From the NCBI RefSeq assembly GCF_011745145.1, contig NZ_CP050191.1, forward strand, positions 4,847,433 through 4,911,432: 64,000 nt of DNA. The letters are read 5' to 3'. The DNA comes from Mycobacterium sp. DL440. Its GTDB lineage: Bacteria > Actinomycetota > Actinomycetes > Mycobacteriales > Mycobacteriaceae. This document shows, in pieces, positions 36,930-46,109 of this stretch. How positions within the stretch are numbered: position 1 is the stretch's first letter; each line of letters starts with the position of its first letter. The notes under the pieces are model-generated. The model searched no databases, had not been told where the DNA came from, and saw nothing but the letters and a program-made list of their open reading frames with translations. A program made the translations under genes and the position numbers.

Positions 36930-39187
36930 TTCCGCCTCACCTCCACCGTGACGGGCGCCTGGCCCGGCTCGCTGGCCTCCCGCTCCAACGCGACCAGCGC
37001 CACCGCGCGGGCGTGGTAGCGCGCCGAGATTGATTCGTCGGTACCGCCGGTGAGGATCGGCACCGGCGCCATGCCCTTGGCGTGACGGGCGGCATTGCGG
37101 CCCAGTTCCCGGTAATTCCTGGCGGTCAGCAGAGGTGCCACACTAAACAGCTCGAGGTTCGCCAGCGGCGCCAGGTCCCGACGGTGGATGAGCGCGGTCC
37201 CCTTGCCCTGCAACCCGATTCCAATGCCCGACCCGGACAGCTTGGCGGCGGTCAGACCGATCAGCCCGACATCGATGGTCGAGCGCACCCGCACGAACCG
37301 TGGCACACAGCCCTCTTCTTCGAGGCCGGCGCAGAGTTGACGGATCACCTCGCCGATCGGCAGGCCGCACAGGCTCAGCCACACACTGCGGCCCAGCGCG
37401 GGTGACAACCCGATGACCACCTCGCGCGGATCGTTGCCCTGCCGGGCAGGTTCGAGGTCGGTGACGCTGATGTGGCCGGCATGCTCGGCCTGGTCGGCGG
37501 TGAGCTCGGTGCCGCTGCGCTGCTGGCGGATGTTGTCGATCTCGGCCCGGCGCGCCTCGGTCAGGGTGTAACCCGTTCCGGGCCCGCTGTAATCGTTCGG
37601 ATCGGTGATCTTGGACAGCACCCGGAACTGCTCGTCGAAGATCGCCGAGGTCTGCAACTGGTCGCCGCGCAGACGTTCGGATGTCAGCCGCATGATGGCC
37701 TCGGCCTCCTCGTCGTAGCCGGTGCGCTTCAGGGAGGCCACCACGTCGAACACCGTGAGCTGCTTGGCCTCGATGGCACTGGCCGCTTCCGCGACGGCCT
37801 TTGGATCCCCCGGCGGCAGATCGCGCGACCCGTTGGCGATCACCACCTCCTCGATGTGGCCGTCGTCGAAGTCCGCCAGCCCCAGGTCGCGGTACACCGC
37901 CTGCACGGCCGTCGCCGCCCTTCGGCGTACTGCGGCCAGGTGTTCGGCCGACACCGTGCGCAAACCGCCGTCCGCCCCCCAATCCCGTTGCAGCACAAGG
38001 AAATCATCCATGTCGTCGGAGTTGAAGTTGGACAGCGCGAACGCATTGTCGTAGCGCGGGATCGACCCGAACCCGGAGAAGATGAAATCAGCGCCGGCCA
38101 GCAACACGGGCAGAGTGTGCGCGCTGCGGCGAATATCGGATTCGGAGATCAGGTTGTCGTTGCCCGCACACGACTCCAGATCCCGCATCATCACCATAAG
38201 GTTCTCGGCGAGCAGCTCCTTCATGCCCTCGGGCACCGAGGCCACTACACCGACCCCGTCGATGCCGCCGTTCTGCACGCCCTGGGATCCCAGCGCCCGG
38301 GCCAGCGACACGCAGCGCGATTCCAGGTAGAGGATGGAGCACTTCTCGGCCGCACCCATCAGCACCTCGGCCCCGCCGCCGCTGGTGACCCGCATCTTGA
38401 GGCCGCGCGACGCGTAAGCGCTCGTCAGGATCGCCTTGGAGAACGGGGTGTCGTCGCCGTCGACGAACACCTGCTCGGTGCCGTAGATGGAAATGGTCTC
38501 GGCGTAGCTGGTCAATCCGCGCATACCGAGGCGTAGTTCCAGCGCCTCCTCGATCGCGCACTGCGCCATCGCGCCCGGTGTTCCCACCTGCGAACCGATC
38601 AGCAGCGCAACGGCATTCGAGGCCGCATCCCCGAGCACCGGCACCGTCGTCTCGACCTCGCGGAACCCGTAGGCCACCGCGCTGGCGGCGTCGGCGGCGA
38701 TCAGCATCGGATCGTCCAGCTGGTTGGTGACGTGAGCCTGATTGCTCGGGGTGCGCCGGGCCCGCATCTTGGCCATCGCCATCTGTATCTCGACCGGCGT
38801 CAGTACCGCGATGACGTGCGCGAGTTTAGCCGGCGTCGTACCGCCGATGAGCCGGACCACCTCGGCCCGGGGCACGTTGGGATCCACCGTCTTGCGGGCC
38901 AGTTCGACATCGGAGCACGCCATGGCCTCGGCCGCGACGTCGAGATCCAGGCCGTAGTGGGCGATGAACTCGTCGATCACATCGAAGTCGGCGGCGACCT
39001 TGCCGTCCATCTCGACGACCCGACCGTCGCGCAACACCAGCGACGGTTCCGGATCGTGCGGGCTGCGCATCGCGACCAGCCCCAGATCCGGATTGGTCAC
39101 GCTGAACCCGTCGAGGTTCACCGGCTTCCCGTCGAGAATCCGCATCCTGCCCAGGTAGGCACCGCCGTCGTCCGTCACGCCGACCAT
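36926..39187 (-). CDS. B12-dependent diol dehydratase, fused large and medium subunits
   Basis: A 753-residue fusion. About 1-560 is the PduC-type TIM-barrel large subunit with conserved catalytic residues: His152 (QAHVTNQ), Glu179 (EVETTV) and Glu230 (SYAETISIYGTE), matching Klebsiella His143, Glu170 and Glu221. About 590-753 is the PduD-type medium subunit (VVIGLSPALGRSVW, GSGIGIGLQGKG). It converts 1,2-diols or glycerol to aldehydes with adenosylcobalamin. Separate subunits are usual. It lies 46 bp after the acyltransferase gene, possibly on one transcript. Confidence 0.92.
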   Translation of the reverse strand: MVGVTDDGGAYLGRMRILDGKPVNLDGFSVTNPDLGLVAMRSPHDPEPSLVLRDGRVVEMDGKVAADFDVIDEFIAHYGLDLDVAAEAMACSDVELARKTVDPNVPRAEVVRLIGGTTPAKLAHVIAVLTPVEIQMAMAKMRARRTPSNQAHVTNQLDDPMLIAADAASAVAYGFREVETTVPVLGDAASNAVALLIGSQVGTPGAMAQCAIEEALELRLGMRGLTSYAETISIYGTEQVFVDGDDTPFSKAILTSAYASRGLKMRVTSGGGAEVLMGAAEKCSILYLESRCVSLARALGSQGVQNGGIDGVGVVASVPEGMKELLAENLMVMMRDLESCAGNDNLISESDIRRSAHTLPVLLAGADFIFSGFGSIPRYDNAFALSNFNSDDMDDFLVLQRDWGADGGLRTVSAEHLAAVRRRAATAVQAVYRDLGLADFDDGHIEEVVIANGSRDLPPGDPKAVAEAASAIEAKQLTVFDVVASLKRTGYDEEAEAIMRLTSERLRGDQLQTSAIFDEQFRVLSKITDPNDYSGPGTGYTLTEARRAEIDNIRQQRSGTELTADQAEHAGHISVTDLEPARQGNDPREVVIGLSPALGRSVWLSLCGLPIGEVIRQLCAGLEEEGCVPRFVRVRSTIDVGLIGLTAAKLSGSGIGIGLQGKGTALIHRRDLAPLANLELFSVAPLLTARNYRELGRNAARHAKGMAPVPILTGGTDESISARYHARAVALVALEREASEPGQAPVTVEVRRK

Positions 39188-39233
39188 TTTGCGTGACGAA
39201 CGCTATTTGGTCTACCCATTACTCCTTTTGGTG

Positions 39234-40589
39234 TCAGGCGCCGGACGCGACCTCCAGTGCCTTGAGCGAGTCCTCCAGATGGCTGAGCATCCGCTGCAGA
39301 TGCGGCACACTGCGCCGGCAGCCGACCAGCCCGAAATCCAGGTTGTCGGCGTTGTTGGCCAAGGTGATGTTCATCGCCTGCCCGTCCAGCGCGATCGACA
39401 ACGGGTAGTTGCCGTCCAGCCGAGCTCCCTTCCAGTACAACGGATGTCGTGGCCCGGGCACGTTGGAGATGACCAGATTGAATGGCGGCGAGGTGGCCCC
39501 GACGAAACCGGGCACAGCAGCCAGGCCGAGCGGCGCGATCATCATCGCCGACAGGGCCAGAGCCTGCACCCGCGGCAGGTCGGAGAACACCTTCTTGTTG
39601 CCCCGCATCGACTCAGCGACCGCGTTGAGCCGATCGGCCGGATCCTCCAGATCGGTACCCAGATTGCACAGCACGGAGCCGACCAGATTGCCTCCTGAGT
39701 CGGCCTCGTGCTCGGCGCGCAGGCTCACCGGCACCATCGCGATCAGCGGCCGATCCGGCAGCGCGTCCTGTTCCAACAGATAGGCGCGCAAGGCGCCGGC
39801 ACACACCGCCAGCACCACATCGTTGATCGTGAATCCGGCCGCCCGCGAAATCCGCTTGAACCGCTCCAGCGGCCAGGACTGCGCCGCGACGCGGCGGGCG
39901 CCACCGATCTTCACGTTGAACATGGTCTTGGGAGCCGCGAACGGCAGCGTCAGTTGTTGTTCCAGCAGCGCCGAGCGGGCCAGCCGCAGAGTCGACGGCG
40001 CCAGCCCCGCGACCGCGCCGACCGCATCGGAGGCGGTTCGTAGCAGCGACGAACTCTGGTGCGCCCGCTTCTTGCGCGGCATCGCCCACGGCACCCGCAC
40101 GTCGATGTCATCGGGATCTTCCGACAGCGTGCGCATCAACAACTTTAGTGCCGAGACCCCGTCGATCAGCGAATGGTGCATCTTTGTGTAGACCGCGAAC
40201 CGACCGTCCGCCAGCCCCTCGATCAGGTGTGCCTCCCACAGCGGACGATGCCGGTCGAGCAGACTGCCGTGCAGCCGTGACGTCAGCTCCAGTAGATCCC
40301 GCACCCGACCCGGGGACGGCAGCGCCGAGCGGCGCACGTGATAGTCGAGGTCCACGTCGTTGTCGAAGGTCCAGCCGATGTTGGCGAAGCCACCCAGGAC
40401 CGTGGCCGGGCGTTTGCGGAATACCGGTTCGATGTCGGTGTGGCTGAGCAACTCCTCGTGGAACTCACGCATGAATTCCAGGCCCACACCTGCCGGAGGC
40501 TCGTAGAGCGCGAGGCCGCCGACGTGGAACGGGTGCTCCCGTGTCTCGGCGATCAGAAACATCGAATCGGTTGGCGACATCAGCTCCAT
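39234..40589 (-). CDS. tgs2: Wax ester synthase/diacylglycerol acyltransferase (Tgs2-like)
   Basis: A 451-residue WS/DGAT. The catalytic HHxxxDG motif is HHSLIDG (His138, His139, Asp143). The N-terminal MSPTDSMFL and C-terminal NVPGPRHPLYWKGARL (the PLW-like block) are standard. It makes triacylglycerol or wax esters from acyl-CoA at the inner membrane. The position near ligC fits Rv3734c/tgs2 by gene order. I use the ATG at 40589; TTG at 40601 is a longer alternative. It is divergent from the peroxidase operon with about 120 bp between. Confidence 0.88.
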   Translation of the reverse strand: MELMSPTDSMFLIAETREHPFHVGGLALYEPPAGVGLEFMREFHEELLSHTDIEPVFRKRPATVLGGFANIGWTFDNDVDLDYHVRRSALPSPGRVRDLLELTSRLHGSLLDRHRPLWEAHLIEGLADGRFAVYTKMHHSLIDGVSALKLLMRTLSEDPDDIDVRVPWAMPRKKRAHQSSSLLRTASDAVGAVAGLAPSTLRLARSALLEQQLTLPFAAPKTMFNVKIGGARRVAAQSWPLERFKRISRAAGFTINDVVLAVCAGALRAYLLEQDALPDRPLIAMVPVSLRAEHEADSGGNLVGSVLCNLGTDLEDPADRLNAVAESMRGNKKVFSDLPRVQALALSAMMIAPLGLAAVPGFVGATSPPFNLVISNVPGPRHPLYWKGARLDGNYPLSIALDGQAMNITLANNADNLDFGLVGCRRSVPHLQRMLSHLEDSLKALEVASGA

Positions 40590-40711
40590 GGACACATTCA
40601 ACGCGGATCCGCACGAGGCCGTGCGAAAACAGGTAGCCGACTACGCGTTCGCCCGCCCTGAACAAGCCGCACGATCTAACCACAGCCGACTCGTCGAATG
40701 GAGGTGTCAGG

Positions 40712-41122
40712 ATGCTGATCCCAACGGCAGCGCGCAAAACCTTGGCAGTGATCCGAATCCTCAACGGCGCGATGGGATTGCTCGCCCCCGAAAAGCTGCT
40801 GGGCCGCCTCGGCGTCGACACGGCTCAGGATCGGTCCGGCGCCTATCCCTTCCGGATGTTCGGCATCCGCACCGTTCTCATCGGCCTTGATCTGTTGCTG
40901 CTCCGTGGAGCCGAACTGCGTCGGGCCGAAAAACTCGCGGTGCTCATCCACGCGGCCGACACCGTCTCTGCCACCGTCACCGCCGCCCGCGGTGACCTGC
41001 CCCGCAAACAGGGCCTGATGGCCGTCGTCATCTCCGCGATCAACACCACACTTGCCGTCACCGCATGGAAAGGAGGCCAGGATGCCGTCACTGCTCACGA
41101 GGTGGTTCCTCAAAGCCACTGA
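40712..41122 (+). CDS. Small multi-helix membrane protein, first gene of peroxidase operon
   Basis: A 136-residue protein with about three hydrophobic segments (about 13-30, 50-66 and 100-117) separated by charged loops. GGAGGTG lies 5 nt before the ATG. It resembles small DUF4267-like membrane proteins of actinobacteria but I do not claim a family. The downstream peroxidase gene starts inside its 3' end (41-base overlap), so the two are co-translated and probably work together. Confidence 0.72.
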   Translation: MLIPTAARKTLAVIRILNGAMGLLAPEKLLGRLGVDTAQDRSGAYPFRMFGIRTVLIGLDLLLLRGAELRRAEKLAVLIHAADTVSATVTAARGDLPRKQGLMAVVISAINTTLAVTAWKGGQDAVTAHEVVPQSH

Positions 41123-42872
41123 GGTCGTCGACCGCCGGATCGGGTGGGACAAACTCCCACCCTGGCTCGGACTCAGCGTCCTGTTGGGGGTTCGCGACGC
41201 ACTGCGCGAACACAACCTCTACGACACGTACCGGGGCAACCCCCCGGCGGCGCCGAGCCACACCCCGGCCGAATACCTCACCGTCCGGACGGTCGACGGC
41301 TCCTACAACGACCTGTCCGCCCCTTCGATGGGTATGGCCAAGACCCGGTTCGGCCGCAACGTTCCGCTCGACAAGGGGCAGGCCGAGACGCCACCGCACC
41401 TGATGGACCCCAACCCGCGCACCATCAGCAACGAGTTGTTGCGCCGCGACACGTTCAAGCCGGCCGCCACGCTCAACATCCTGGCGGCGGCCTGGCTGCA
41501 GTTCGAGACCCGCGACTGGTTCAGCCACGACACCGACCCCAGCCGGATGATCGAGATCCCGGTGCCCGAGGGCGACGACTGGGACGAGACCACCATCCGG
41601 ATTCCGTCCACGCCAGCCGACCCGAACCCAACACCCGGCGAGACGACCTTCCTCAACACGGAGACCCATTGGTGGGATGCGTCGCAGATCTATGGCAGCA
41701 ACCAGCTGTTCCAGGACGCGATCCGTACGCAGAACACGGACGACGGCAAGGTACGCATCGACGCCGACGGTTTCATCGACCTGGATCCGTCGATGCTCGG
41801 CGCCTCCGGAGGTGCCGACGGCTGGTGGCTCGGCCTGGAGCTCATGGGCACGATCTTCCTGCGGGAACACAACGCCATCTGCGACCGGCTGAAGGCCGCC
41901 TACCCGACCTGGACCGGCGACCAGATCTTCAACAAGGCGCGCATGATCAACGCCGCACTGATCGCCAAGATCCACACCATCGAGTGGACCCCGGCGATCC
42001 TCGGCCACCCGACGCTGCAGATCGGTATGCGGGCCAACTGGTTCGGGCTCGCCGGCGAACGCGTCAAGCAGCTGTTCGGACGGATCAGCCCCAGCGAGGC
42101 GATCAGCGGCGTCGTCGGATCGGCCACCGATCACCACACCGCGCCGTACTCCATCACCGAGGACTTCGTCACCGTCTATCGCATGCACCCACTGGTGCCC
42201 GACGACTACGAGTTCCTCAACCTCGCCGGAAATGCCGAGCCGCAGCAGCTTTCGTTCGACAGCATCCACGGCGGCGCCAACTCGCGCGGCGTGCTCAAGA
42301 GCGTGGGGCTCTCGAACTGCATCTACTCGCTGGGCGTCGCACACCCCGGCGCGGTCACCCTGCACAACAGTCCCAACTTCATGCGCCGCTTCGACCGCAC
42401 CGACGGCCACGTCATCGACATGATCTCGACCGACATCATCCGCTCCCGCGAGCGGGGAGTGCCGCGCTACAACGAGTTCCGCCGCCAGCTGCGGTTGAAT
42501 CCGGCGACATCGTTCGATGAGATCAGCGGCGGGGACCGCGACACTGCCCTCAAGATGAACAAGATCTACGGCGGTGACATCGAGAAGGTCGACGCCATGG
42601 TCGGCATGTTAGGCGAGAAACTCCCGAAGGGTTTCGGGTTCAGCGACACGGCGTTCCGCATCTTCGTCCTGATGGCGACCCGACGGCTCAAGAGTGACCG
42701 GTTCTTCACGGTCGACTTCACGCCGCGGGTCTACACACCGGAGGGCATCGCCTGGATCGCCGACAACGACATGTGCTCGGTGCTCATCCGGCACTATCCC
42801 GAGCTCGAACCGGTGCTGCGCGAACAGCGCAACGCATTCGCACCGTGGCCGCGCCTGAGTCAGGAACGATGA
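41082..42872 (+). CDS. Animal-type haem peroxidase, alpha-dioxygenase/cyclooxygenase-like
   Basis: A 596-residue protein of the peroxidase-cyclooxygenase superfamily. The catalytic Tyr and proximal haem His are Tyr366 and His369 in VYRMHPL, as in COX (YHWH) and plant alpha-dioxygenase. HWWDASQIYGSNQ (196-208) matches the alpha-dioxygenase substrate region. The distal segment reads WLQFETRDW: Gln140 is kept, but the distal-His position appears to be Arg144. Likely reaction is oxygenation of fatty acids to hydroperoxides. The ATG at 41082 has AAAGGAGG upstream. Confidence 0.87.
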   Translation: MPSLLTRWFLKATEVVDRRIGWDKLPPWLGLSVLLGVRDALREHNLYDTYRGNPPAAPSHTPAEYLTVRTVDGSYNDLSAPSMGMAKTRFGRNVPLDKGQAETPPHLMDPNPRTISNELLRRDTFKPAATLNILAAAWLQFETRDWFSHDTDPSRMIEIPVPEGDDWDETTIRIPSTPADPNPTPGETTFLNTETHWWDASQIYGSNQLFQDAIRTQNTDDGKVRIDADGFIDLDPSMLGASGGADGWWLGLELMGTIFLREHNAICDRLKAAYPTWTGDQIFNKARMINAALIAKIHTIEWTPAILGHPTLQIGMRANWFGLAGERVKQLFGRISPSEAISGVVGSATDHHTAPYSITEDFVTVYRMHPLVPDDYEFLNLAGNAEPQQLSFDSIHGGANSRGVLKSVGLSNCIYSLGVAHPGAVTLHNSPNFMRRFDRTDGHVIDMISTDIIRSRERGVPRYNEFRRQLRLNPATSFDEISGGDRDTALKMNKIYGGDIEKVDAMVGMLGEKLPKGFGFSDTAFRIFVLMATRRLKSDRFFTVDFTPRVYTPEGIAWIADNDMCSVLIRHYPELEPVLREQRNAFAPWPRLSQER

Positions 42873-43342
42873 TGACGCGCCCCGAGCCGGAGCTGAGCCG
42901 AGGGGCAGCGCTCGACGAGTCGCTGTTGCTCGGCTACCCCAACAGCGCGTTGGACCTGCTGTTCCGGCAGTCGGAGGCCGGGCCCATCCCCGACGGGGAC
43001 ACCCGGGGCACGCTGCTGGCCTGGCCCGGGACCTGGCTGGCCAAGCCACTTGCCCTGCTGGTCCGCGTGATCATCTGGCAGGGCAAGGTGCTCGACCGTC
43101 GCGAGGGGGTGCTGCGCAACAAAGTCACCCCGTTTGGTCTGCGGCTTGTCAAGGCCCGGCTCTCGATCGCATCGAGCTGGGTAGACAGCGGTGACTGCGT
43201 GCTCATCGACTACTCAAAGACGTCGTTCCTGGCCCGCATGGTCCGCGACGAGATCCGCCAGGTCGGTCCCGGCTTCTACCTCGGGGTCGTATGGCTGTGG
43301 CGGAAACGCGTCGGGTGGTTCACCATTCGCTCGACCGGGTGA
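42869..43342 (+). CDS. Unrecognised protein of the peroxidase operon
   Basis: A 157-residue protein. Its ATG overlaps the stop of the haem peroxidase (42869-42872). Features: Pro/Glu-rich start, central GTWLAKPLALLVRVIIWQGKV and a C-terminal half with DCVLIDYSKTSFLARMVRDEI and GPGFYLGVVWL. The pattern is vaguely like lipocalin-fold GXWXG/DUF4334 proteins, one of which starts at 63770 in this window, so binding of a lipid or other hydrophobic ligand is possible. No catalytic motif is seen. Confidence 0.68.
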   Translation: MMTRPEPELSRGAALDESLLLGYPNSALDLLFRQSEAGPIPDGDTRGTLLAWPGTWLAKPLALLVRVIIWQGKVLDRREGVLRNKVTPFGLRLVKARLSIASSWVDSGDCVLIDYSKTSFLARMVRDEIRQVGPGFYLGVVWLWRKRVGWFTIRSTG

Positions 43343-43347
43343 TCGCG

Positions 43348-44709
43348 ATGCCACACCAGGAAGCGTTCACGGTGCTCGCCGAGGTCAGCGCAGATCGGCT
43401 GGCCTCGCTACGGGACCTGCTCGGACGCATCCCCGACCACGTCGAGCGGTGGGACGTGCTGCCGTTCGAGCAGTTGAGTGGTCTGCACTTCGCCAGGCTC
43501 GTACTCTTCGACCCGGCCCAGGATCTCGACGGGCGCCCGGTGCCCGCCCAGCTGGGGTTGTTGACCGACGTCGACGCCCCACTGCGCGGACATCTCGACG
43601 AACTCACGACGATCGGCGGCGACGGGATCGACGCGGTGTTCTCCCACTGCGTCGGCTATCCGGACGTGCCTTCGGCACCTATGCGGCAGGCGTTTCTGCA
43701 GGAACACCAAGTGAAAGCCGCTGCGGCACATATCAACCGGAGAGGTCGCTCGGTCAGCCAGATCCGGCAGGAGGATCTGCTGCAGCGCGAGATCAACCGG
43801 TTCCTGGACTCCGGCGACTTGGGTTCGCTCGACACCGGGAAGATCAAGTGCGCGATCGTCGACTTCGTGCGCGACCGCGACGACCTGGCCTGGGCGCTGA
43901 AACAGGCGGAGGGGCCGTCCCTGTCGTGGCGGGCCAAAGAGGCTTTCCACCAGTACTTCTGGATCGCCACACTGGCGGTGATGACGGTGCTGTTCTTCCC
44001 GTTGGTGCTGCTGGGGCTCGGACTGTTCGTCCTTGCGCTGCGCCACCACGAGAAGCGCGATATCCCCGACACCCGTGGGGCCGCACCCGAGGTGGTTCGG
44101 GCCTATCGCGACGACGAGGACTACTGGGTGCACAACCAGATCGTGGCCATCGGATTCCTCAAACCCGGGCCGTTCCGCCGGCTGACCACGACCGCGATCC
44201 TGTTCCTCACCGACTACGCGACCCGCCACATCTACAACCGCGGAACCCTGTCGGGGCTCAACACAATTCATTTCGCCCGATGGGTGCGGATGAACGAGGG
44301 CCGCGGCCTGTTCTTCTCCAGCAACTACGACGGCAGCCTGGAGAGCTACATGAACGACTTCATCGACAAGGCGTTCTGGGGGCTCAACGCCATCTTCAGC
44401 AATGGCGACGGTTTCCCGCGCACACGATTCCTGTTCTTCGGCGGCATCACCGACGAGAAGGCGTACAAGAAGCTGCTGCCTACCCGTCAAGCCCCGAGCA
44501 ATGTCTGGTACAGCGCCTACCCGCACCTGACCACCAAGAACATCGCCAACAACGAAGCCATCCGGCGGGGCCTCTCGACCAAGATGGACGAAGCCCAGAC
44601 GCGGCGTTGGCTGCGCCGATTCGGTTCCGGCAACGATCTTCCCGAATCCAACTGGGCGGCCCGCAAACTGGACAGCATCCCCTGGGACCGGCTATGGCTC
44701 TCCAACTAG
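43348..44709 (+). CDS. Unrecognised two-lobed protein with central membrane helix, linked to DyP peroxidase
   Basis: A 453-residue protein. An N-terminal lobe (about 5-190) and C-terminal lobe (about 245-440) flank one strong membrane segment (203-231). Both lobes carry a similar strand-helix pattern: GLHFARLVLFD...LLTDVDAPLRGHLDEL and TIHFARWVRM...FFSSNYDGSLESYMNDF, suggesting ferredoxin-like folds. No haem-ligand motif of DyP enzymes is evident. I start at ATG 43348 (GGTGAT upstream); ATG 43291 overlaps the previous gene by 52 bases. Its end overlaps the DyP gene by 16 bases. Confidence 0.75.
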   Translation: MPHQEAFTVLAEVSADRLASLRDLLGRIPDHVERWDVLPFEQLSGLHFARLVLFDPAQDLDGRPVPAQLGLLTDVDAPLRGHLDELTTIGGDGIDAVFSHCVGYPDVPSAPMRQAFLQEHQVKAAAAHINRRGRSVSQIRQEDLLQREINRFLDSGDLGSLDTGKIKCAIVDFVRDRDDLAWALKQAEGPSLSWRAKEAFHQYFWIATLAVMTVLFFPLVLLGLGLFVLALRHHEKRDIPDTRGAAPEVVRAYRDDEDYWVHNQIVAIGFLKPGPFRRLTTTAILFLTDYATRHIYNRGTLSGLNTIHFARWVRMNEGRGLFFSSNYDGSLESYMNDFIDKAFWGLNAIFSNGDGFPRTRFLFFGGITDEKAYKKLLPTRQAPSNVWYSAYPHLTTKNIANNEAIRRGLSTKMDEAQTRRWLRRFGSGNDLPESNWAARKLDSIPWDRLWLSN

Positions 44710-46109
44710 ACGACATCCAGGGCGTGATCCTGCATGGCTACGGCGCACTGGACGACGCGGCGTTCCTACTGCTGACGATCGACGACGTCGCGGCGGCCAA
44801 GCGATGGCTGTCAGGCTTGGAGTTGCGCGACAGCACAATCCGGCCCGAAGGTACCGATACCTGCACCAACATCGCCTTCACGCCGTCAGGTCTGGCGCGG
44901 CTGGGGCTGCCACCCGAACACCTGGCAATGCTGGCAGGCGAGTTTCGTGAAGGTATGACCGGCACCGAGCATCGCCGCCGCATCCTCGGCGATCACGGTG
45001 ACAGCTGCCCGTCGGGCTGGCGCTGGGACGGCGAGGACATTCACGCGCTGCTACTGCTCTACGGGCACGACTCCGCCGCCGTCGCCGAACTGGAGAACAG
45101 TCACGACCTGCCCGGCTCCGGACTGCACATCGTCCAGCGACTCGATTCGCTGACGCTGCCAGGACGCAAGGAGCACTTCGGTTTTCGTGACGGTATCTCG
45201 CAACCGCTGATCGACGGCTACGACGAGGGCGGTCCGGTGGGCAACACCGTGGCGGCGGGCGAGTTCGTGCTCGGCTATCCGAACGCCTACGGGCAGTACA
45301 CCGACCGGCCGCTGGTGGACCCGACCGCCGACACTCGGGGACTGTTGCCCGCGGCGGCCGATGCACCGGCACTGCGCGACCTCGGCAAGGACGGCAGCTA
45401 CCTCGTCTTCCGCCAACTCAAACAGGACGTGGCGGCGTTCTGGAACAGCCTGGCCGAGCGGTCCGGCGATGTGCTCGACCGCGTGCCGGCCTGTGTCGGG
45501 CTGGCGGCCAAGATGGTGGGCCGATGGCCCAGCGGTGCACCGCTGGTGAAAGCACCGACCATCGACGATCCTGCACTCGCCGACGACAACGACTTCATGT
45601 ACTTCCGCTCCGAGGATCCCGACGGCCTGAAATGCCCGATTGGCTCACACCTGCGGCGGTCCAATCCGCGTGATGCGCTCGATCCCGTTCCCGGATCCGA
45701 CCGGTCTATCGACGTGGGCAAGCGTCACCGAATCATCCGTCGCGGCAGGGCCTACGGGCCGCCGTTGGCGCCGTCGATGGACGCCGCCGACATGATCGGC
45801 GCAGCTGACGACGGCATCGAGCGCGGTCTGCATTTCATCTGTTTCAACACCCAACTCGGGCGGCAGTTCGAGTTCATCCAGCACACCTGGGTCAACAGCA
45901 CCAAGTTCGACGGCGGGTACGCCGAGGACGATCCGATCACCGGCGCCCGCGGCAATGGAAACGGAACCGGGAACGGGACTTTCACGGTCCAGCAGGAACC
46001 GATTCGCCGACGCGTCACCGGGCTGCCCCGCTTCGTCCACACCGTCGGCGGCGCCTACTTCTTCATGCCCGGTGTGGCCGCCACGCGCTACCTCGCAGCG
46101 CTGCCATGA
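44694..46109 (+). CDS. DyP-type haem peroxidase
   Basis: A 471-residue dye-decolourising peroxidase with two ferredoxin-like domains. The distal GXXDG motif is GFRDG with catalytic Asp166. The proximal haem ligand is His319 in GSHLRRSNPRD. The length and the large insert (about 170-300) suit the longer DyP classes rather than the short encapsulin-cargo type. It lacks a Tat signal, so it is cytoplasmic unless carried by a partner. The start overlaps the upstream two-lobed protein by 16 bases, and its stop overlaps the DoxX-like remnant. Confidence 0.9.
   Translation: MALQLDDIQGVILHGYGALDDAAFLLLTIDDVAAAKRWLSGLELRDSTIRPEGTDTCTNIAFTPSGLARLGLPPEHLAMLAGEFREGMTGTEHRRRILGDHGDSCPSGWRWDGEDIHALLLLYGHDSAAVAELENSHDLPGSGLHIVQRLDSLTLPGRKEHFGFRDGISQPLIDGYDEGGPVGNTVAAGEFVLGYPNAYGQYTDRPLVDPTADTRGLLPAAADAPALRDLGKDGSYLVFRQLKQDVAAFWNSLAERSGDVLDRVPACVGLAAKMVGRWPSGAPLVKAPTIDDPALADDNDFMYFRSEDPDGLKCPIGSHLRRSNPRDALDPVPGSDRSIDVGKRHRIIRRGRAYGPPLAPSMDAADMIGAADDGIERGLHFICFNTQLGRQFEFIQHTWVNSTKFDGGYAEDDPITGARGNGNGTGNGTFTVQQEPIRRRVTGLPRFVHTVGGAYFFMPGVAATRYLAALP

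Noticed and set aside
39188..39233. Cobalamin riboswitch ahead of the B12-dependent diol dehydratase
   Set aside because: The gap is only 46 bp, far too short for the B12 box and aptamer, and no such motif is seen.
40588..40711. Short plus-strand frame (MDTFNADPHEAVRKQ) between the acyltransferase and the peroxidase operon
   Set aside because: It continues out of frame through the first peroxidase-operon gene, has no ribosome-binding site and no family resemblance. It is treated as intergenic promoter space.
41144..42520. 458-residue plus-strand frame inside the haem peroxidase gene, and a 440-residue minus-strand frame over the same place
   Set aside because: Both lack any recognisable motif and have the Arg/His/Gly bias of shadow frames; the peroxidase reading frame holds all conserved residues.
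43191..44693. Plus-strand frame continuous with the DyP peroxidase giving a 972-residue protein
   Set aside because: It runs out of frame through the two-lobed protein gene and is Arg/Gly/Pro-rich. The DyP family N-terminus starts at 44694.
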